Assembly (NCBI RefSeq): GCF_000379925.1
Contig: NZ_KB904246.1
Span: forward strand, 1 to 32,029
Source: Porphyromonas levii DSM 23370
Lineage (GTDB): Bacteria; Bacteroidota; Bacteroidia; Bacteroidales; Porphyromonadaceae
Direction: 5' to 3'
Length of the DNA stretch: 32,029 nucleotides
In this document: piece after piece, positions 8,522 through 16,149 of the stretch
Position numbering within the stretch: the stretch's first letter is position 1
Layout: each line of letters begins with the position of its first letter
Made by a program: the position numbers and the translations under genes
Notes under the pieces: model-generated
Database searches by the model: none
Seen by the model: the letters and a program-made list of their open reading frames with translations, nothing else
Told to the model about the DNA's origin: nothing

Positions 8522-9364
8522 ATGAGAGAAATAGATGTACACGAGATCACTCAATTGGTCTCAAAACTTTGTATAGATGCCTGCTACTATATGACCCCTG
8601 ATATACACGCCAAGATGACCTCTCAACTTAGCATAGAGAAGTCGCCCCTTGGCAGGGATATCTTAGGAACTCTCTTAGAGAATAGTGAGATAGCACGCAC
8701 CCAACAGAAGCCACTTTGTCAGGATACTGGGATGACCGTGGTATTCGTCAAACTAGGGCAGGATGTCCATATCACAGGAGGACTTCTTGAGGATGCTATC
8801 AATGCAGGTGTCCGTGAAGGCTACGAGAAAGGGTACCTGCGTAAGTCGGTAGTCAATGATCCTATCCTTCGTGAAAACACCAAGGACAATACCCCTGCTG
8901 TTATTCACTACAACATTGTCCCTGGCGATAAGATTGAGATAGAAGTCTCTCCAAAAGGCTTTGGTAGCGAGAACAAGAGTCAGCTCAAGATGCTTACTCC
9001 TAGCCAAGGTGTAGAGGGCGTCAAAGACTATGTAGTGCAAGTCGTCTCAGAAGCTGGTGCTAACCCTTGCCCACCTATTATTGTAGGTGTAGGAATAGGT
9101 GGCACGATGGAGAGGTGCGCTTACTATGCCAAGGAAGCTCTCCTTCGTCCAGTAGGTGAGCATAATCCTGCGCCACATCTCCGTGAAATAGAGGAAGAAC
9201 TATTGGAGCGTATCAATAAACTCGGAATCGGACCAGCTGGTTTCGGTGGTAATACTACTGCGTTAGCAGTAAATGTAGTAGCAGGCGCAACACACATTGC
9301 AGGTCTTCCTGTAGCAGTGAATATAGGTTGTCACGCTACACGCCATGCTCATGGTATCATCTAA
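8522..9364 (+). CDS. Class I fumarase/mesaconase, alpha (Fe-S) subunit
   Basis: The N-terminal half of a two-subunit class I [4Fe-4S] hydro-lyase, 280 residues. Cluster cysteines are C66 in CQDTGM, C183 in NPCPP and C270 in GCHATRH, the three positions expected. Sequence alone does not separate fumarase from mesaconase, since this family hydrates both fumarate and mesaconate. The position after methylaspartate ammonia-lyase points to mesaconate to (S)-citramalate, as for the two-subunit mesaconase of glutamate-fermenting clostridia. In-frame upstream ATGs (8459, 8507) would overlap the preceding gene; 8522 gives MREIDVHEI, the usual N-terminus, four bases after the previous stop. Such clusters are oxygen-sensitive, fitting an anaerobe. 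Confidence 0.92.
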   Translation: MREIDVHEITQLVSKLCIDACYYMTPDIHAKMTSQLSIEKSPLGRDILGTLLENSEIARTQQKPLCQDTGMTVVFVKLGQDVHITGGLLEDAINAGVREGYEKGYLRKSVVNDPILRENTKDNTPAVIHYNIVPGDKIEIEVSPKGFGSENKSQLKMLTPSQGVEGVKDYVVQVVSEAGANPCPPIIVGVGIGGTMERCAYYAKEALLRPVGEHNPAPHLREIEEELLERINKLGIGPAGFGGNTTALAVNVVAGATHIAGLPVAVNIGCHATRHAHGII

Positions 9365-9387
9365 ATAGATAGTATAAATTGATAGTC

Positions 9388-9939
9388 ATGGAAAAAAGAA
9401 TAATTACACCGCCACTAACTAATGAAGTAATTCGCACACTTCACGCTGGCGACATGGTCTATATTACTGGTATTATCTATACCGCCCGCGATGCTGCGCA
9501 CCTCCGGTTGGTACAGATGCTAGAACGAGGCGAGGAGATGCCATTTGACTTTGAAGGACAGATAGTCTATTATGCTGGGCCTGCTCCTGCAAAGCCAGGA
9601 GAGCCTATCGGCTCAGTTGGTCCCACCACAGCAGGACGAATGGATCTCTATTCCCCCACCCTCATGAAGAAGGGGCTAAAGGCTATGATTGGTAAGGGGC
9701 TTCGCTGCAAAGAGGTAATTGATACCCTAAAAAGCGAGACTGGGGTCTACTTCGCAGCAATAGGCGGAGCCGCAGCGCTCATGGGGCAGAGGGTGAAAGA
9801 AGCAGAGGTGATAGCCTTTGACGACTTAGGACCAGAGGCCATACGTCGTCTGAGGGTAGAAGAATTACCCGTAATCGTAGCGATTGACCATGAGGGTAAT
9901 AATGCTTACGAAAGAGGACGCCTCGAATTTGAGGAGTAA
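9388..9939 (+). CDS. Class I fumarase/mesaconase, beta subunit
   Basis: The C-terminal half of the class I hydro-lyase, 183 residues, with family motifs ITGIIYTARDAAH (about 26-38), YAGPAPAKPG, GPTTAGRMD (about 79-87), MIGKG and AAIGGAAAL. It completes the alpha subunit encoded 23 bases upstream; the two act as one enzyme. The ATG at 9388 (MEKRIITPPL) is chosen; an in-frame TTG lies nine bases earlier. It is the last gene of the methylaspartate operon seen here; no citramalate lyase gene follows, so the step to acetate and pyruvate must be encoded elsewhere. Confidence 0.92.
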   Translation: MEKRIITPPLTNEVIRTLHAGDMVYITGIIYTARDAAHLRLVQMLERGEEMPFDFEGQIVYYAGPAPAKPGEPIGSVGPTTAGRMDLYSPTLMKKGLKAMIGKGLRCKEVIDTLKSETGVYFAAIGGAAALMGQRVKEAEVIAFDDLGPEAIRRLRVEELPVIVAIDHEGNNAYERGRLEFEE

Positions 9940-9949
9940 TGAAACTCCC

Positions 9950-9973
9950 CTAGTTTAGCCACAACTAGCTAAA
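9950..9973 (+). terminator. Possible weak terminator after the methylaspartate operon
   Basis: CTAGTT (9950-9955) can pair with AACTAG (9963-9968), and TTTAGC (9954-9959) alternatively with GCTAAA (9968-9973). The stems are short and compete with each other, and no U-run follows, so termination here is uncertain. Confidence 0.25.
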
Positions 9974-10074
9974 AATAGGTATAACTTATTGGAGAAAAGG
10001 AGAACTTGCTAAGTGGAAATAGCAGGTTGAGCAACATCTATCCCCAAAAGTAGGTATACTTTGGAGAATATTGG

Positions 10075-10082
10075 TATATTTG
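10075..10082 (+). promoter_or_regulatory. Promoter -7 box for the ferredoxin gene
   Basis: TATATTTG fits TAnnTTTG exactly. A TTTG lies at 10060-10063, closer than the usual spacing of about 19-20 bases, so the upstream element is uncertain. The inferred leader is about 50 bases. It implies the ferredoxin is transcribed separately from the mesaconase operon. Confidence 0.5.
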
Positions 10083-10137
10083 CATCCGAACGAGAGTAAC
10101 AATGAGTATCCATTTAAGACACTAAAAGATTAGAATT

Positions 10138-10305
10138 ATGGCACACATTATCCAAGACACTTGCATCGCATGCGGTACATGTATGGACGAATGCCCAACT
10201 GAGTCAATCTCTGAGGGTAGCATCTATGTAATCAACCCAGATACCTGCATTGATTGCGGTAACTGCGCTGAGGTTTGCCCTACTGACTCTATCAAGGCAG
10301 AATAA
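10138..10305 (+). CDS. 2[4Fe-4S] ferredoxin, clostridial type
   Basis: A 55-residue soluble electron carrier. It begins MAHIIQDTCIACGTC and has two CxxCxxCxxxCP motifs (C9-C12-C15-C19 and C37-C40-C43-C47), which bind two [4Fe-4S] clusters; this is the normal length and acidic character for a clostridial-type ferredoxin. In an amino-acid-fermenting anaerobe it would serve low-potential reactions such as pyruvate and 2-oxoacid:ferredoxin oxidoreductases or the Rnf complex; which partner is used cannot be read here. It is monocistronic, between its own promoter and a strong terminator shared with the convergent radA operon. Confidence 0.95.
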   Translation: MAHIIQDTCIACGTCMDECPTESISEGSIYVINPDTCIDCGNCAEVCPTDSIKAE

Positions 10306-10324
10306 CTTAGGGACTAAGCAATTG

Positions 10325-10364
10325 AATAGAGCCGAACTAGATTCACTTCTAGCTCGGCTCTATT
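10325..10364. terminator. Bidirectional terminator between ferredoxin and radA
   Basis: Arms of 17 bases (10325-10341 and 10348-10364; left arm AATAGAGCCGAACTAGA) pair with a single mismatch around a six-base loop. The arms end in A/T-rich sequence on both sides. It lies between the convergent ferredoxin and radA genes and can end both transcripts. Confidence 0.8.
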
Positions 10365-10391
10365 ATTATGTATGGGGTATCCTATTTTCGT

Positions 10392-11768
10392 CTACTCGCG
10401 GAATAGGGCTCTAAATGCCTCAGTGACTTGAGTTACCGGGACGAGTTTAATCGCAATCTTGTCTAATTCTAACCCATGAAGATTATCAGATGGCAGTACC
10501 ATCGCCTTAAAGCCAATCTTCTCTGCCTCGCTAATTCTCTGCGCAATGCGGGATACAGCACGTATCTCTCCACTTAAACCCACTTCCCCTGTCACACAAA
10601 TCTCACGAGAAATAGGAACATCAAGATTACTTGATAGCACCGCGGTTAGTATTGCAAGGTCTAAAGCTGGGTCCTGAATAGTAAGTCCACCAGCGATATT
10701 CAGGAAGACATCCTTCTGAATTAGCTTAAATCCAGCTCGCTTCTCTAGCACTGCCAACAGCATATTGGTGCGTCGAGCATCAATGCCAGTAGACGAACGC
10801 TGGGGCGTACCATAAACGGCAGAACTGACAAGCGCTTGTACTTCTACCAATAAGGGGCGGATACCCTCCATTGTTACCCCAACACAGCTACCAGAGAGAT
10901 CTGAATTTCCTCCAGTCAGCAGCATCTCAGAAGGATTGGTCACCTGCCTAAGCCCACTGCCCTTCATCTCATAAAGCCCTATCTCTGCCGTATTTCCAAA
11001 ACGGTTTTTAATAGCCCTAAGGATACGGTATTGGTGGTTCTGATCGCCCTCAAAACGAATGACCGTATCTACTAAGTGCTCCAAGACCTTAGGGCCGGCA
11101 ATGCTTCCCTCCTTGGTAATATGCCCTACTAGTATTATGGGTATTTCATATTCTTTGGAGAAAGTAAGCAGAGCCGCAGTACACTCCCTCACCTGAGAAA
11201 GTGAGCCAGCGGAAGATTCACTCTTGGTTGTTTGGACGGTCTGAATAGAGTCGATTACAAGGAGGTCGGGCATTACATCTAGAGTTGTCTCCATAATCGT
11301 CTCCAACTGTGTTTCACTATATAGCAAACAGTGGTTCACAGCATCGGCATCTGTGAGCCGTTCGGCTCTTAACCTTATCTGCCCTACACTCTCCTCTCCA
11401 CTAACGTAAAGCGTTTTGAGTTCAGGGTTGCGCACAACGCTCTGAAGGATTAGAGTACTCTTTCCTATTCCTGGTTCGCCACCGATGAGGACTAAAGAGC
11501 CTTTGACTAACCCTCCACCCAAGACTCTATTGAGCTCACCATCCTTTAGATCCATTCGAGTAGCTGTATCTCCAGCCACTTCACTGAGAGGAATGGGGGC
11601 TTTATCCAAGAGCTTCACATCCTTTCGGATGCGAAGCCCTGGTTCATCAGCCTTTACTCGGTACTCCTTAAGAGTATTCCATGCGCCGCAAGCAGGACAC
11701 TTCCCTGCCCACTTAGGGAAGTCAGAGCCGCAGTCGGTACAGAGCCAAACAAGCTTATCCTTAGCCAC
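10392..11768 (-). CDS. radA: DNA repair protein RadA
   Basis: RecA-like ATPase that helps process recombination intermediates and promotes branch migration. From the GTG at 11768 the product is 458 residues. The N-terminal zinc finger has C10, C13, C24 and C27 (CTDCG...CPACG); Walker A is GGEPGIGKST (96-105); the RadA-specific KNRFG motif is present; and a Lon-protease-like domain forms the C-terminus. The frame is open to an ATG at 11804, but the GTG start gives the standard MAKDKLVWLC beginning and lies two bases after the upstream stop, whereas the ATG would overlap that gene by 34 bases. It is the last gene of a three-gene operon. Confidence 0.93.
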   Translation of the reverse strand: MAKDKLVWLCTDCGSDFPKWAGKCPACGAWNTLKEYRVKADEPGLRIRKDVKLLDKAPIPLSEVAGDTATRMDLKDGELNRVLGGGLVKGSLVLIGGEPGIGKSTLILQSVVRNPELKTLYVSGEESVGQIRLRAERLTDADAVNHCLLYSETQLETIMETTLDVMPDLLVIDSIQTVQTTKSESSAGSLSQVRECTAALLTFSKEYEIPIILVGHITKEGSIAGPKVLEHLVDTVIRFEGDQNHQYRILRAIKNRFGNTAEIGLYEMKGSGLRQVTNPSEMLLTGGNSDLSGSCVGVTMEGIRPLLVEVQALVSSAVYGTPQRSSTGIDARRTNMLLAVLEKRAGFKLIQKDVFLNIAGGLTIQDPALDLAILTAVLSSNLDVPISREICVTGEVGLSGEIRAVSRIAQRISEAEKIGFKAMVLPSDNLHGLELDKIAIKLVPVTQVTEAFRALFRE

Positions 11769-11770
11769 TA

Positions 11771-12688
11771 TTAGTAGGCTCTCTCTAGTGGTTGGGTGGT
11801 ACAACGGAGGAGACCACCCAGCTTACTTACCTCACGGTATGGTACAGGGATAGTCTGAATACCACGGCGGTTAAACCAACCTTGTAGGCGAGTGAATGTG
11901 CTATCAATAATTACCTTATCTGGTGCGATGCTAAAGATATTAGGATTCATCTCATACATCTCCTGACGGCTAATGATAGCAGTATTCTCAGGACCAAAGA
12001 GCGAGAGGATATATTCCCAATCCTCTACATGACGGAAAGCACCAGGGAAGAGAATACACTTATCTTTTCCCACTGGCTGGAAGCAGCAGTCTAGGTGCAA
12101 TACGCCAGTAAATGGGTCAGTATCGTGCTTGATTAATTCGATTGGGATGATATCTTTCTTTGGAAATAAGTCCTTAAGAAAGCCGATAGCATACTTATTG
12201 GTGCGTGCCATCTTATACTTACTATAGTTAGGGCTCAGATAGGTTCCGAGGAAAATCTTATCGTGGAATAGGATAACATCTCCGCCCTCGATGTGCACAT
12301 GCTCCGGTGGCGTAATGATATTACTCTTGTCCATCTCCTCATAGATTCCATCGTAAGCTCTCATTTCAGCCTCTCTATCGGGAATAATATTGGCGCGGAT
12401 GAGCTTATCCTCGATAACAAAAGCCACATCGCGTGCGAAAATCTGATTGACCCCTGGGAGCTCTTGAGGACGAAGCACCTCTATTCCTTCCTCCTTAAGT
12501 GCGGTAGCCAAACCCTCAACCTCGCTATCCAGAGAGGCATCTGAAGGATAATTCCCTGCAATAATAGTGCTGTAACTCTTGGCATCGTACGCCTCATCAA
12601 GTCTTGGCACAGGTCCTGGTGTAGAACCAAGTCCTACTATTACACTTTTGAGGGTTCCTGTCTCGTCCTTTACGTTAAGTCGTCTCAT
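11771..12688 (-). CDS. Arginine deiminase/dimethylargininase-like enzyme
   Basis: A 305-residue member of the guanidino-group-modifying superfamily. The catalytic layout is complete: FARD (84-87) for substrate binding, EGGD (134-137), H198 in HLDCCF, and nucleophile C296 near the end in GGLLRCTTQPL. Such enzymes hydrolyse arginine, methylated arginines or related guanidines to citrulline-type products, or transfer the amidino group; the substrate cannot be decided from sequence. There is no signal peptide, so it is cytosolic and is not the secreted peptidylarginine deiminase of P. gingivalis. It lies two bases from the flavodoxin-like gene and two bases before the radA start, so all three are likely one transcript. 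Confidence 0.85.
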   Translation of the reverse strand: MRRLNVKDETGTLKSVIVGLGSTPGPVPRLDEAYDAKSYSTIIAGNYPSDASLDSEVEGLATALKEEGIEVLRPQELPGVNQIFARDVAFVIEDKLIRANIIPDREAEMRAYDGIYEEMDKSNIITPPEHVHIEGGDVILFHDKIFLGTYLSPNYSKYKMARTNKYAIGFLKDLFPKKDIIPIELIKHDTDPFTGVLHLDCCFQPVGKDKCILFPGAFRHVEDWEYILSLFGPENTAIISRQEMYEMNPNIFSIAPDKVIIDSTFTRLQGWFNRRGIQTIPVPYREVSKLGGLLRCTTQPLERAY

Positions 12689-12690
12689 AT

Positions 12691-13209
12691 TTACTTGTTA
12701 CAGATAAATTTAATGTACTCTTTACAGTTCTCTGCCAACCTCTCCTCGTATCCAGGGCTACCAGCGCCATAGAATGCGAAGTAGTCACCTCCTACAGCTT
12801 GCACAAAGCCCGCCGATCCTCCGACAAACGACAAGTAAGAGGCTAAAGAAGTTCCGCTAAACGCCACTTCAGGGGCACCACAAGAAGTCGCAGCCTCGAT
12901 GATTATGCCCTTAAGAGCATGTGGGCAATCACCCCAAGCCCAACCTTCAGCCCAGACAGTGTCCATCCACAGCTTCATGATAGCTGGTGGCATATACCAA
13001 TACAAAGGAAACTGCAGCACAATTCTATCGTACTGCTCCAAGAGTGCTTGCTCCTTTTCCAAATCAAATGTTCCGTCCTCCTTTAGGGCTTTGTCAAGGC
13101 GATGTACCTTCAAGCCTTCTCCCTCATAAGGGCGAAGAGCCTCCACCCACTTACGATTTACGATAGAGGTAGATAGGTCGGGATGACCGACTATCACTAT
13201 TGTCTTCAT
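12691..13209 (-). CDS. Flavodoxin-fold NAD(P)H-dependent oxidoreductase
   Basis: A 172-residue protein of the NAD(P)H quinone reductase/KefF-YwrO family. It begins MKTIVIVGHPDLSTSIVNRK, a flavodoxin-like phosphate loop for FMN or FAD, and has the family core LQFPLYWYMPPAIMKLWMDT followed by VWAEGWAWGD (about 86-115). It would perform two-electron reduction of quinones or similar compounds, perhaps protecting against oxidative or electrophile stress. It is the first gene of the operon with the arginine-deiminase-like gene and radA. No membrane segment is visible. Confidence 0.88.
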   Translation of the reverse strand: MKTIVIVGHPDLSTSIVNRKWVEALRPYEGEGLKVHRLDKALKEDGTFDLEKEQALLEQYDRIVLQFPLYWYMPPAIMKLWMDTVWAEGWAWGDCPHALKGIIIEAATSCGAPEVAFSGTSLASYLSFVGGSAGFVQAVGGDYFAFYGAGSPGYEERLAENCKEYIKFICNK

Positions 13210-13241
13210 TACTTACTTTCTATTAGGTTAGCTTTCTTCCA

Positions 13242-13249
13242 CAAACTTA
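13242..13249 (-). promoter_or_regulatory. Promoter -7 box for the oxidoreductase-radA operon
   Basis: On the minus strand this reads TAAGTTTG, matching TAnnTTTG, and lies 32 bases before the ATG at 13209. No convincing -33 element is visible. Confidence 0.45.
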
Positions 13250-13321
13250 CCCACAATAACCGAGATTATTGGTATCTTGGAGGCAGAAGAGGAGGGCATT
13301 TTTGTTATAGAGCATATTATT

Positions 13322-13729
13322 ATGGAGAAAAAAGAGAAGAACAACAGCGCAGAGGGCTTTAGGAAAGAGTACTTCCTCAGCACAGCATCTCCCCATAGTA
13401 TATGGAACCAAATATCTACTGGCATAGGACTTTCGGCATGGTTTGCTCCTCGTGTAGATATCACAAGGAACACTATTCATATATTTTGGGACGAGGTCGG
13501 AGACGATAGAGTGGCGACCATTCACAAGCAAGAGAAAGACAAGCTCATAGAGTGGAGGTGGAATGACGACCCCGAAAGCTACATCCGTATGGAGATTGTG
13601 ACCACAGAAATCTCTCCAAGTGCCTCGTTATTGGTTACCGATTACGACAAGGGTTTAGACATCGAATCCTTGGAGCAGATATGGGCGGGACACGAAGAAC
13701 GACTGTATGCTAGTCTAGGTATCTACTAG
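13322..13729 (+). CDS. START-like (SRPBCC) domain protein
   Basis: A 135-residue single-domain protein of the START-like/AHSA1-related superfamily found across Bacteroidota. Visible features are KEYFLSTASPHSIWNQIST (about 15-33), GLSAWFAPRVDI, strand-rich NTIHIFWDE, the tryptophan-rich LIEWRWNDD and a C-terminal helix ending EERLYASLGIY. Such folds bind hydrophobic ligands; the ligand is unknown. The frame is open back to 13277, but the ATG at 13322 gives the typical family start. It is the only plus-strand gene in this half of the window, divergent from the oxidoreductase operon and convergent with cobO. Confidence 0.8.
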   Translation: MEKKEKNNSAEGFRKEYFLSTASPHSIWNQISTGIGLSAWFAPRVDITRNTIHIFWDEVGDDRVATIHKQEKDKLIEWRWNDDPESYIRMEIVTTEISPSASLLVTDYDKGLDIESLEQIWAGHEERLYASLGIY

Positions 13730-13742
13730 AAGAGGACGAGGG

Positions 13743-14249
13743 TTAAAAGTCAATACCTCTTCGGTTTGGCACGCCCTTTTGGTAGTAGTGCTTCACCTCC
13801 CTCATCTCTGTAACCAGATCAGCAATACCTATTAGTTCACTGGGGGCATACCTTCCAGTGATGATAACTTCGTGTTTGTCTGTCCTATGCTTGAGTGCTT
13901 CCAAGACTTCATCAATGGTTAGGAGCTTCAAATAGAGTGCTATATTGAGTTCATCCATCACTACTACGTCGTAAATACCCGATTGGAGTACCCCAACGCA
14001 CCTCTCTAGCCCCTCCTTAGCTCTGCTATAATCCTCCCCTGTTGGCTCCCTATCCAGAAGACAGCTTGCGCCCCATTGCTCAATCTTAATAGCTTCGGGG
14101 AAATACTCCTCTAGAAAACACTCGCTGTACTTCATGTCCTTCACGAACTGAGCTACGAATACCTTCTTGCCAGCGCCGAGGGCTCTTACCGCTAGACCAA
14201 AGGCTGCAGTGCTCTTGCCCTTACCATTTCCCGTGTAGACGTGTATCAT
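13743..14249 (-). CDS. cobO: Cob(I)alamin adenosyltransferase, CobO/BtuR type
   Basis: A 168-residue enzyme that transfers the adenosyl group of ATP to cob(I)alamin or cob(I)yrinic acid diamide, forming adenosylcobalamin. The modified P-loop GNGKGKST is at residues 7-14 near the N-terminus, as in CobA/BtuR; VVVMDELNIALYLK (about 95-108) is the conserved middle motif, and the end NRRGIDF resembles the family's usual RxGID terminus. It supplies the cofactor used by glutamate mutase encoded in this window. Its start overlaps the DUF2007 gene by four bases (ATGA), so it is third in the hemG operon. Confidence 0.93.
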   Translation of the reverse strand: MIHVYTGNGKGKSTAAFGLAVRALGAGKKVFVAQFVKDMKYSECFLEEYFPEAIKIEQWGASCLLDREPTGEDYSRAKEGLERCVGVLQSGIYDVVVMDELNIALYLKLLTIDEVLEALKHRTDKHEVIITGRYAPSELIGIADLVTEMREVKHYYQKGVPNRRGIDF

Positions 14250-14626
14250 AGGGGATTATTATTAAGGTAAACTGCCCACAAAGCAAATAGCCCTAGGGCA
14301 ATAACCAAGAAGATAAGCACCCTCCACAGCTTACGTCTGTCCCCCTTTCGCTCCGCCTCCATCTGCTCTTCCAACGCTTCAGGGCTATCGTTTTGGCTAG
14401 GTATCACCCCAGCATCCTCCAGCACCTTCAGTGCTTCCTCCACCTCTTCCTCCCTAACCATTAGCGAAACGCCCACCGAGAGACCTGGTATGATATTCGT
14501 ATTCTCGTTCTCTACGCGTACGAAGAACCCCCTATCGCTCAGAAGTGAATGCGCCACGTGGATATAATTAGCATCACTTGAGTTGAGTACCTCTACCAGT
14601 CCTCCTCTATTCCATAACTTATCCAT
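14246..14626 (-). CDS. DUF2007-like protein with C-terminal membrane anchor
   Basis: A 126-residue protein. Residues about 10-72 fit the small DUF2007 domain (VEVLNSSDANYIHVAHSLLS, then a strand pair and a helix EEALKVLEDAG), a ferredoxin-like fold often called a putative signal-transducing domain. A charged linker follows (about 80-99), then one membrane helix at about 101-120 (WRVLIFLVIALGLFALWAVY). The orientation is probably N-terminus in the cytosol. The gene overlaps hemG by eight bases and cobO by four, so the three are translationally coupled. No biochemical role is known to me. Confidence 0.75.
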   Translation of the reverse strand: MDKLWNRGGLVEVLNSSDANYIHVAHSLLSDRGFFVRVENENTNIIPGLSVGVSLMVREEEVEEALKVLEDAGVIPSQNDSPEALEEQMEAERKGDRRKLWRVLIFLVIALGLFALWAVYLNNNPL

Positions 14627-16031
14627 AGTTCTCTGCTATCATTTTTCCTAATTCCATTCCTTGGGTTATCCTATTTGCCATCCCTATTCCCCCAATCATC
14701 CCTCCCGCTAGGTGCAGCCCGGGATAAGCCATTTCTATCCTCTTGATATCATTGTGGCGAGCATCTGTTGCCAAATCATACTGAGGAATAGCCTTGGGAT
14801 AGCGCTCAATATGCACCATATCGGGCTGAATACCACGAGGTATCTTCATCATAAGGTAGAGCTCTTCGAGTCCCAACCTCATCAATTGCTCCTCCGAATT
14901 ATCGACAAACATCTCCCTATTCCTTAACCCTCCCATGAATACCGTAAAGAGGGCGCCATCCGAATACTCCGTCCTACCCCTAAAGCACGAGCTAGGAAAG
15001 AGGATGCCAAGGACGTCCCTTTTCTCCCGACTCGGCACCAGTGCACCAAAAGCGGCACGAGGGATATGGGGCAAATGCTTAAAGCCAACACTCACTTCTG
15101 CCACAGGAGCATAGGGCAACGTCGCAATATTGGTAAAATACCCTTGCCACTCATTTGGGAAAAGGGAGGGCAAAATATCGGCGCGCACCGTGGTAACTAC
15201 ATGTTGGCTTACCAGACTGTGCCGCTCCCCATGAGCATCTACAAAAGAAGTGACCCAAGACTTCCCCTGTTCTTCTATCATAATCTCTCTTACCCCAAGC
15301 TCAATCCGCCCCGTACGTACCACCTTTTGTGCCACTGACGCAATCAGATGCTCCAGACCACCAACTGCCGAAAATATCTTTTTCGTGGCCTTCCGCTCCC
15401 TATCGCTCTTCGGTTCTCGTGCTTTCCTTAGCGCTCCTCCTATAAAACTCCCATACTTTTGCTCCAGATTATAGAGCTTTGGCAGAGCCAAACGGGTGAC
15501 CAACTGATACGGATCCCCTGCATATATTCCGCCGATAAAAGGGTCTATCGTGTAGTCTACGATGCTTTTCCCCAAGCGACGTTCTGCCAGTTCGCCCACC
15601 GTCTCATTAGGATTAGTCCCCTTTCGCCTAAAGGGTTCAAGCGGCATCCCTAGCTTGTCTCTCCAAGAATAGAGAGGGGTAGTCAGACCACCCCATAGCC
15701 CACTGGGAATAGGATAGAAACGGTTCCCCTTCCAAATCCACCTGCTATTGGCTGCACTATCGGCCACTTCCAGTTCTGCATCTGGAGCTGCGTATTCAAA
15801 AAGCTCTGCCACTTCCGGAGTAGAAATAGTGCCAGTATTTGGTCCGACCTCATAGACAAAGCCATTTTCCCTAAGTGTTCGCACCTGACCACCTACCCTA
15901 TCGCTCCGCTCAAGCAGCACAAAAGGGAGACCCTCCATGTCCAATTGCGCTGCAAGGGACAAGCCCGTAAGCCCACCACCTATGATAACTACAGGAATCT
16001 CCTTGTCTATTTTTCTATCCTCCATAACCAT
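14619..16031 (-). CDS. hemG: Protoporphyrinogen oxidase, HemG/HemY FAD type
   Basis: A 470-residue FAD-dependent oxidase for the protoporphyrinogen IX to protoporphyrin IX step, or the coproporphyrinogen step in related enzymes. The Rossmann motif IIGGGLTGLSLAAQ (about 16-29) is followed by the ADP-ribose end LLERSDRVGGQVRTL; the C-terminal FAD motif GLHLAGGMIGGIGMANRI is near 440-457. An oxygen-using oxidase in an anaerobe is known from Porphyromonas, which keeps only the late haem steps. An alternative ATG lies six bases downstream at 16025. It is the first gene of the operon with the DUF2007 gene and cobO, joining two tetrapyrrole functions. Confidence 0.92.
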   Translation of the reverse strand: MVMEDRKIDKEIPVVIIGGGLTGLSLAAQLDMEGLPFVLLERSDRVGGQVRTLRENGFVYEVGPNTGTISTPEVAELFEYAAPDAELEVADSAANSRWIWKGNRFYPIPSGLWGGLTTPLYSWRDKLGMPLEPFRRKGTNPNETVGELAERRLGKSIVDYTIDPFIGGIYAGDPYQLVTRLALPKLYNLEQKYGSFIGGALRKAREPKSDRERKATKKIFSAVGGLEHLIASVAQKVVRTGRIELGVREIMIEEQGKSWVTSFVDAHGERHSLVSQHVVTTVRADILPSLFPNEWQGYFTNIATLPYAPVAEVSVGFKHLPHIPRAAFGALVPSREKRDVLGILFPSSCFRGRTEYSDGALFTVFMGGLRNREMFVDNSEEQLMRLGLEELYLMMKIPRGIQPDMVHIERYPKAIPQYDLATDARHNDIKRIEMAYPGLHLAGGMIGGIGMANRITQGMELGKMIAENYG

Positions 16032-16052
16032 TACCTAAAAAAAAACGATAGG

Positions 16053-16060
16053 CAAACCTA
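16053..16060 (-). promoter_or_regulatory. Promoter -7 box for the hemG operon
   Basis: The minus strand reads TAGGTTTG, matching TAnnTTTG, 22 bases before the hemG ATG. A TTTG lies on the same strand at 16077-16074, at shorter than usual spacing. Confidence 0.4.
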
Positions 16061-16110
16061 CCAAATTTTCCTACAAAATAGGGGGCGTCAGGTAGCCATC
16101 AAAAATAAGA

Positions 16111-16139
16111 GGAGCGATTGCCCTCTCGGCAATCGCTCC
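16111..16139 (-). terminator. Terminator of the HU-like gene
   Basis: GGAGCGATTGCC (16111-16122) pairs perfectly with GGCAATCGCTCC (16128-16139) around a five-base loop. On the minus strand it lies 11 bases after the HU-like stop codon and is followed by TCTTATTTTTG, a U-rich tail. Confidence 0.85.
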
Positions 16140-16149
16140 CAAATAGTCC

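Noticed and set aside
11485-11853. A 122-codon plus-strand frame antisense to radA.
   Set aside because: It is a shadow of radA, whose domains are complete in the opposite frame.
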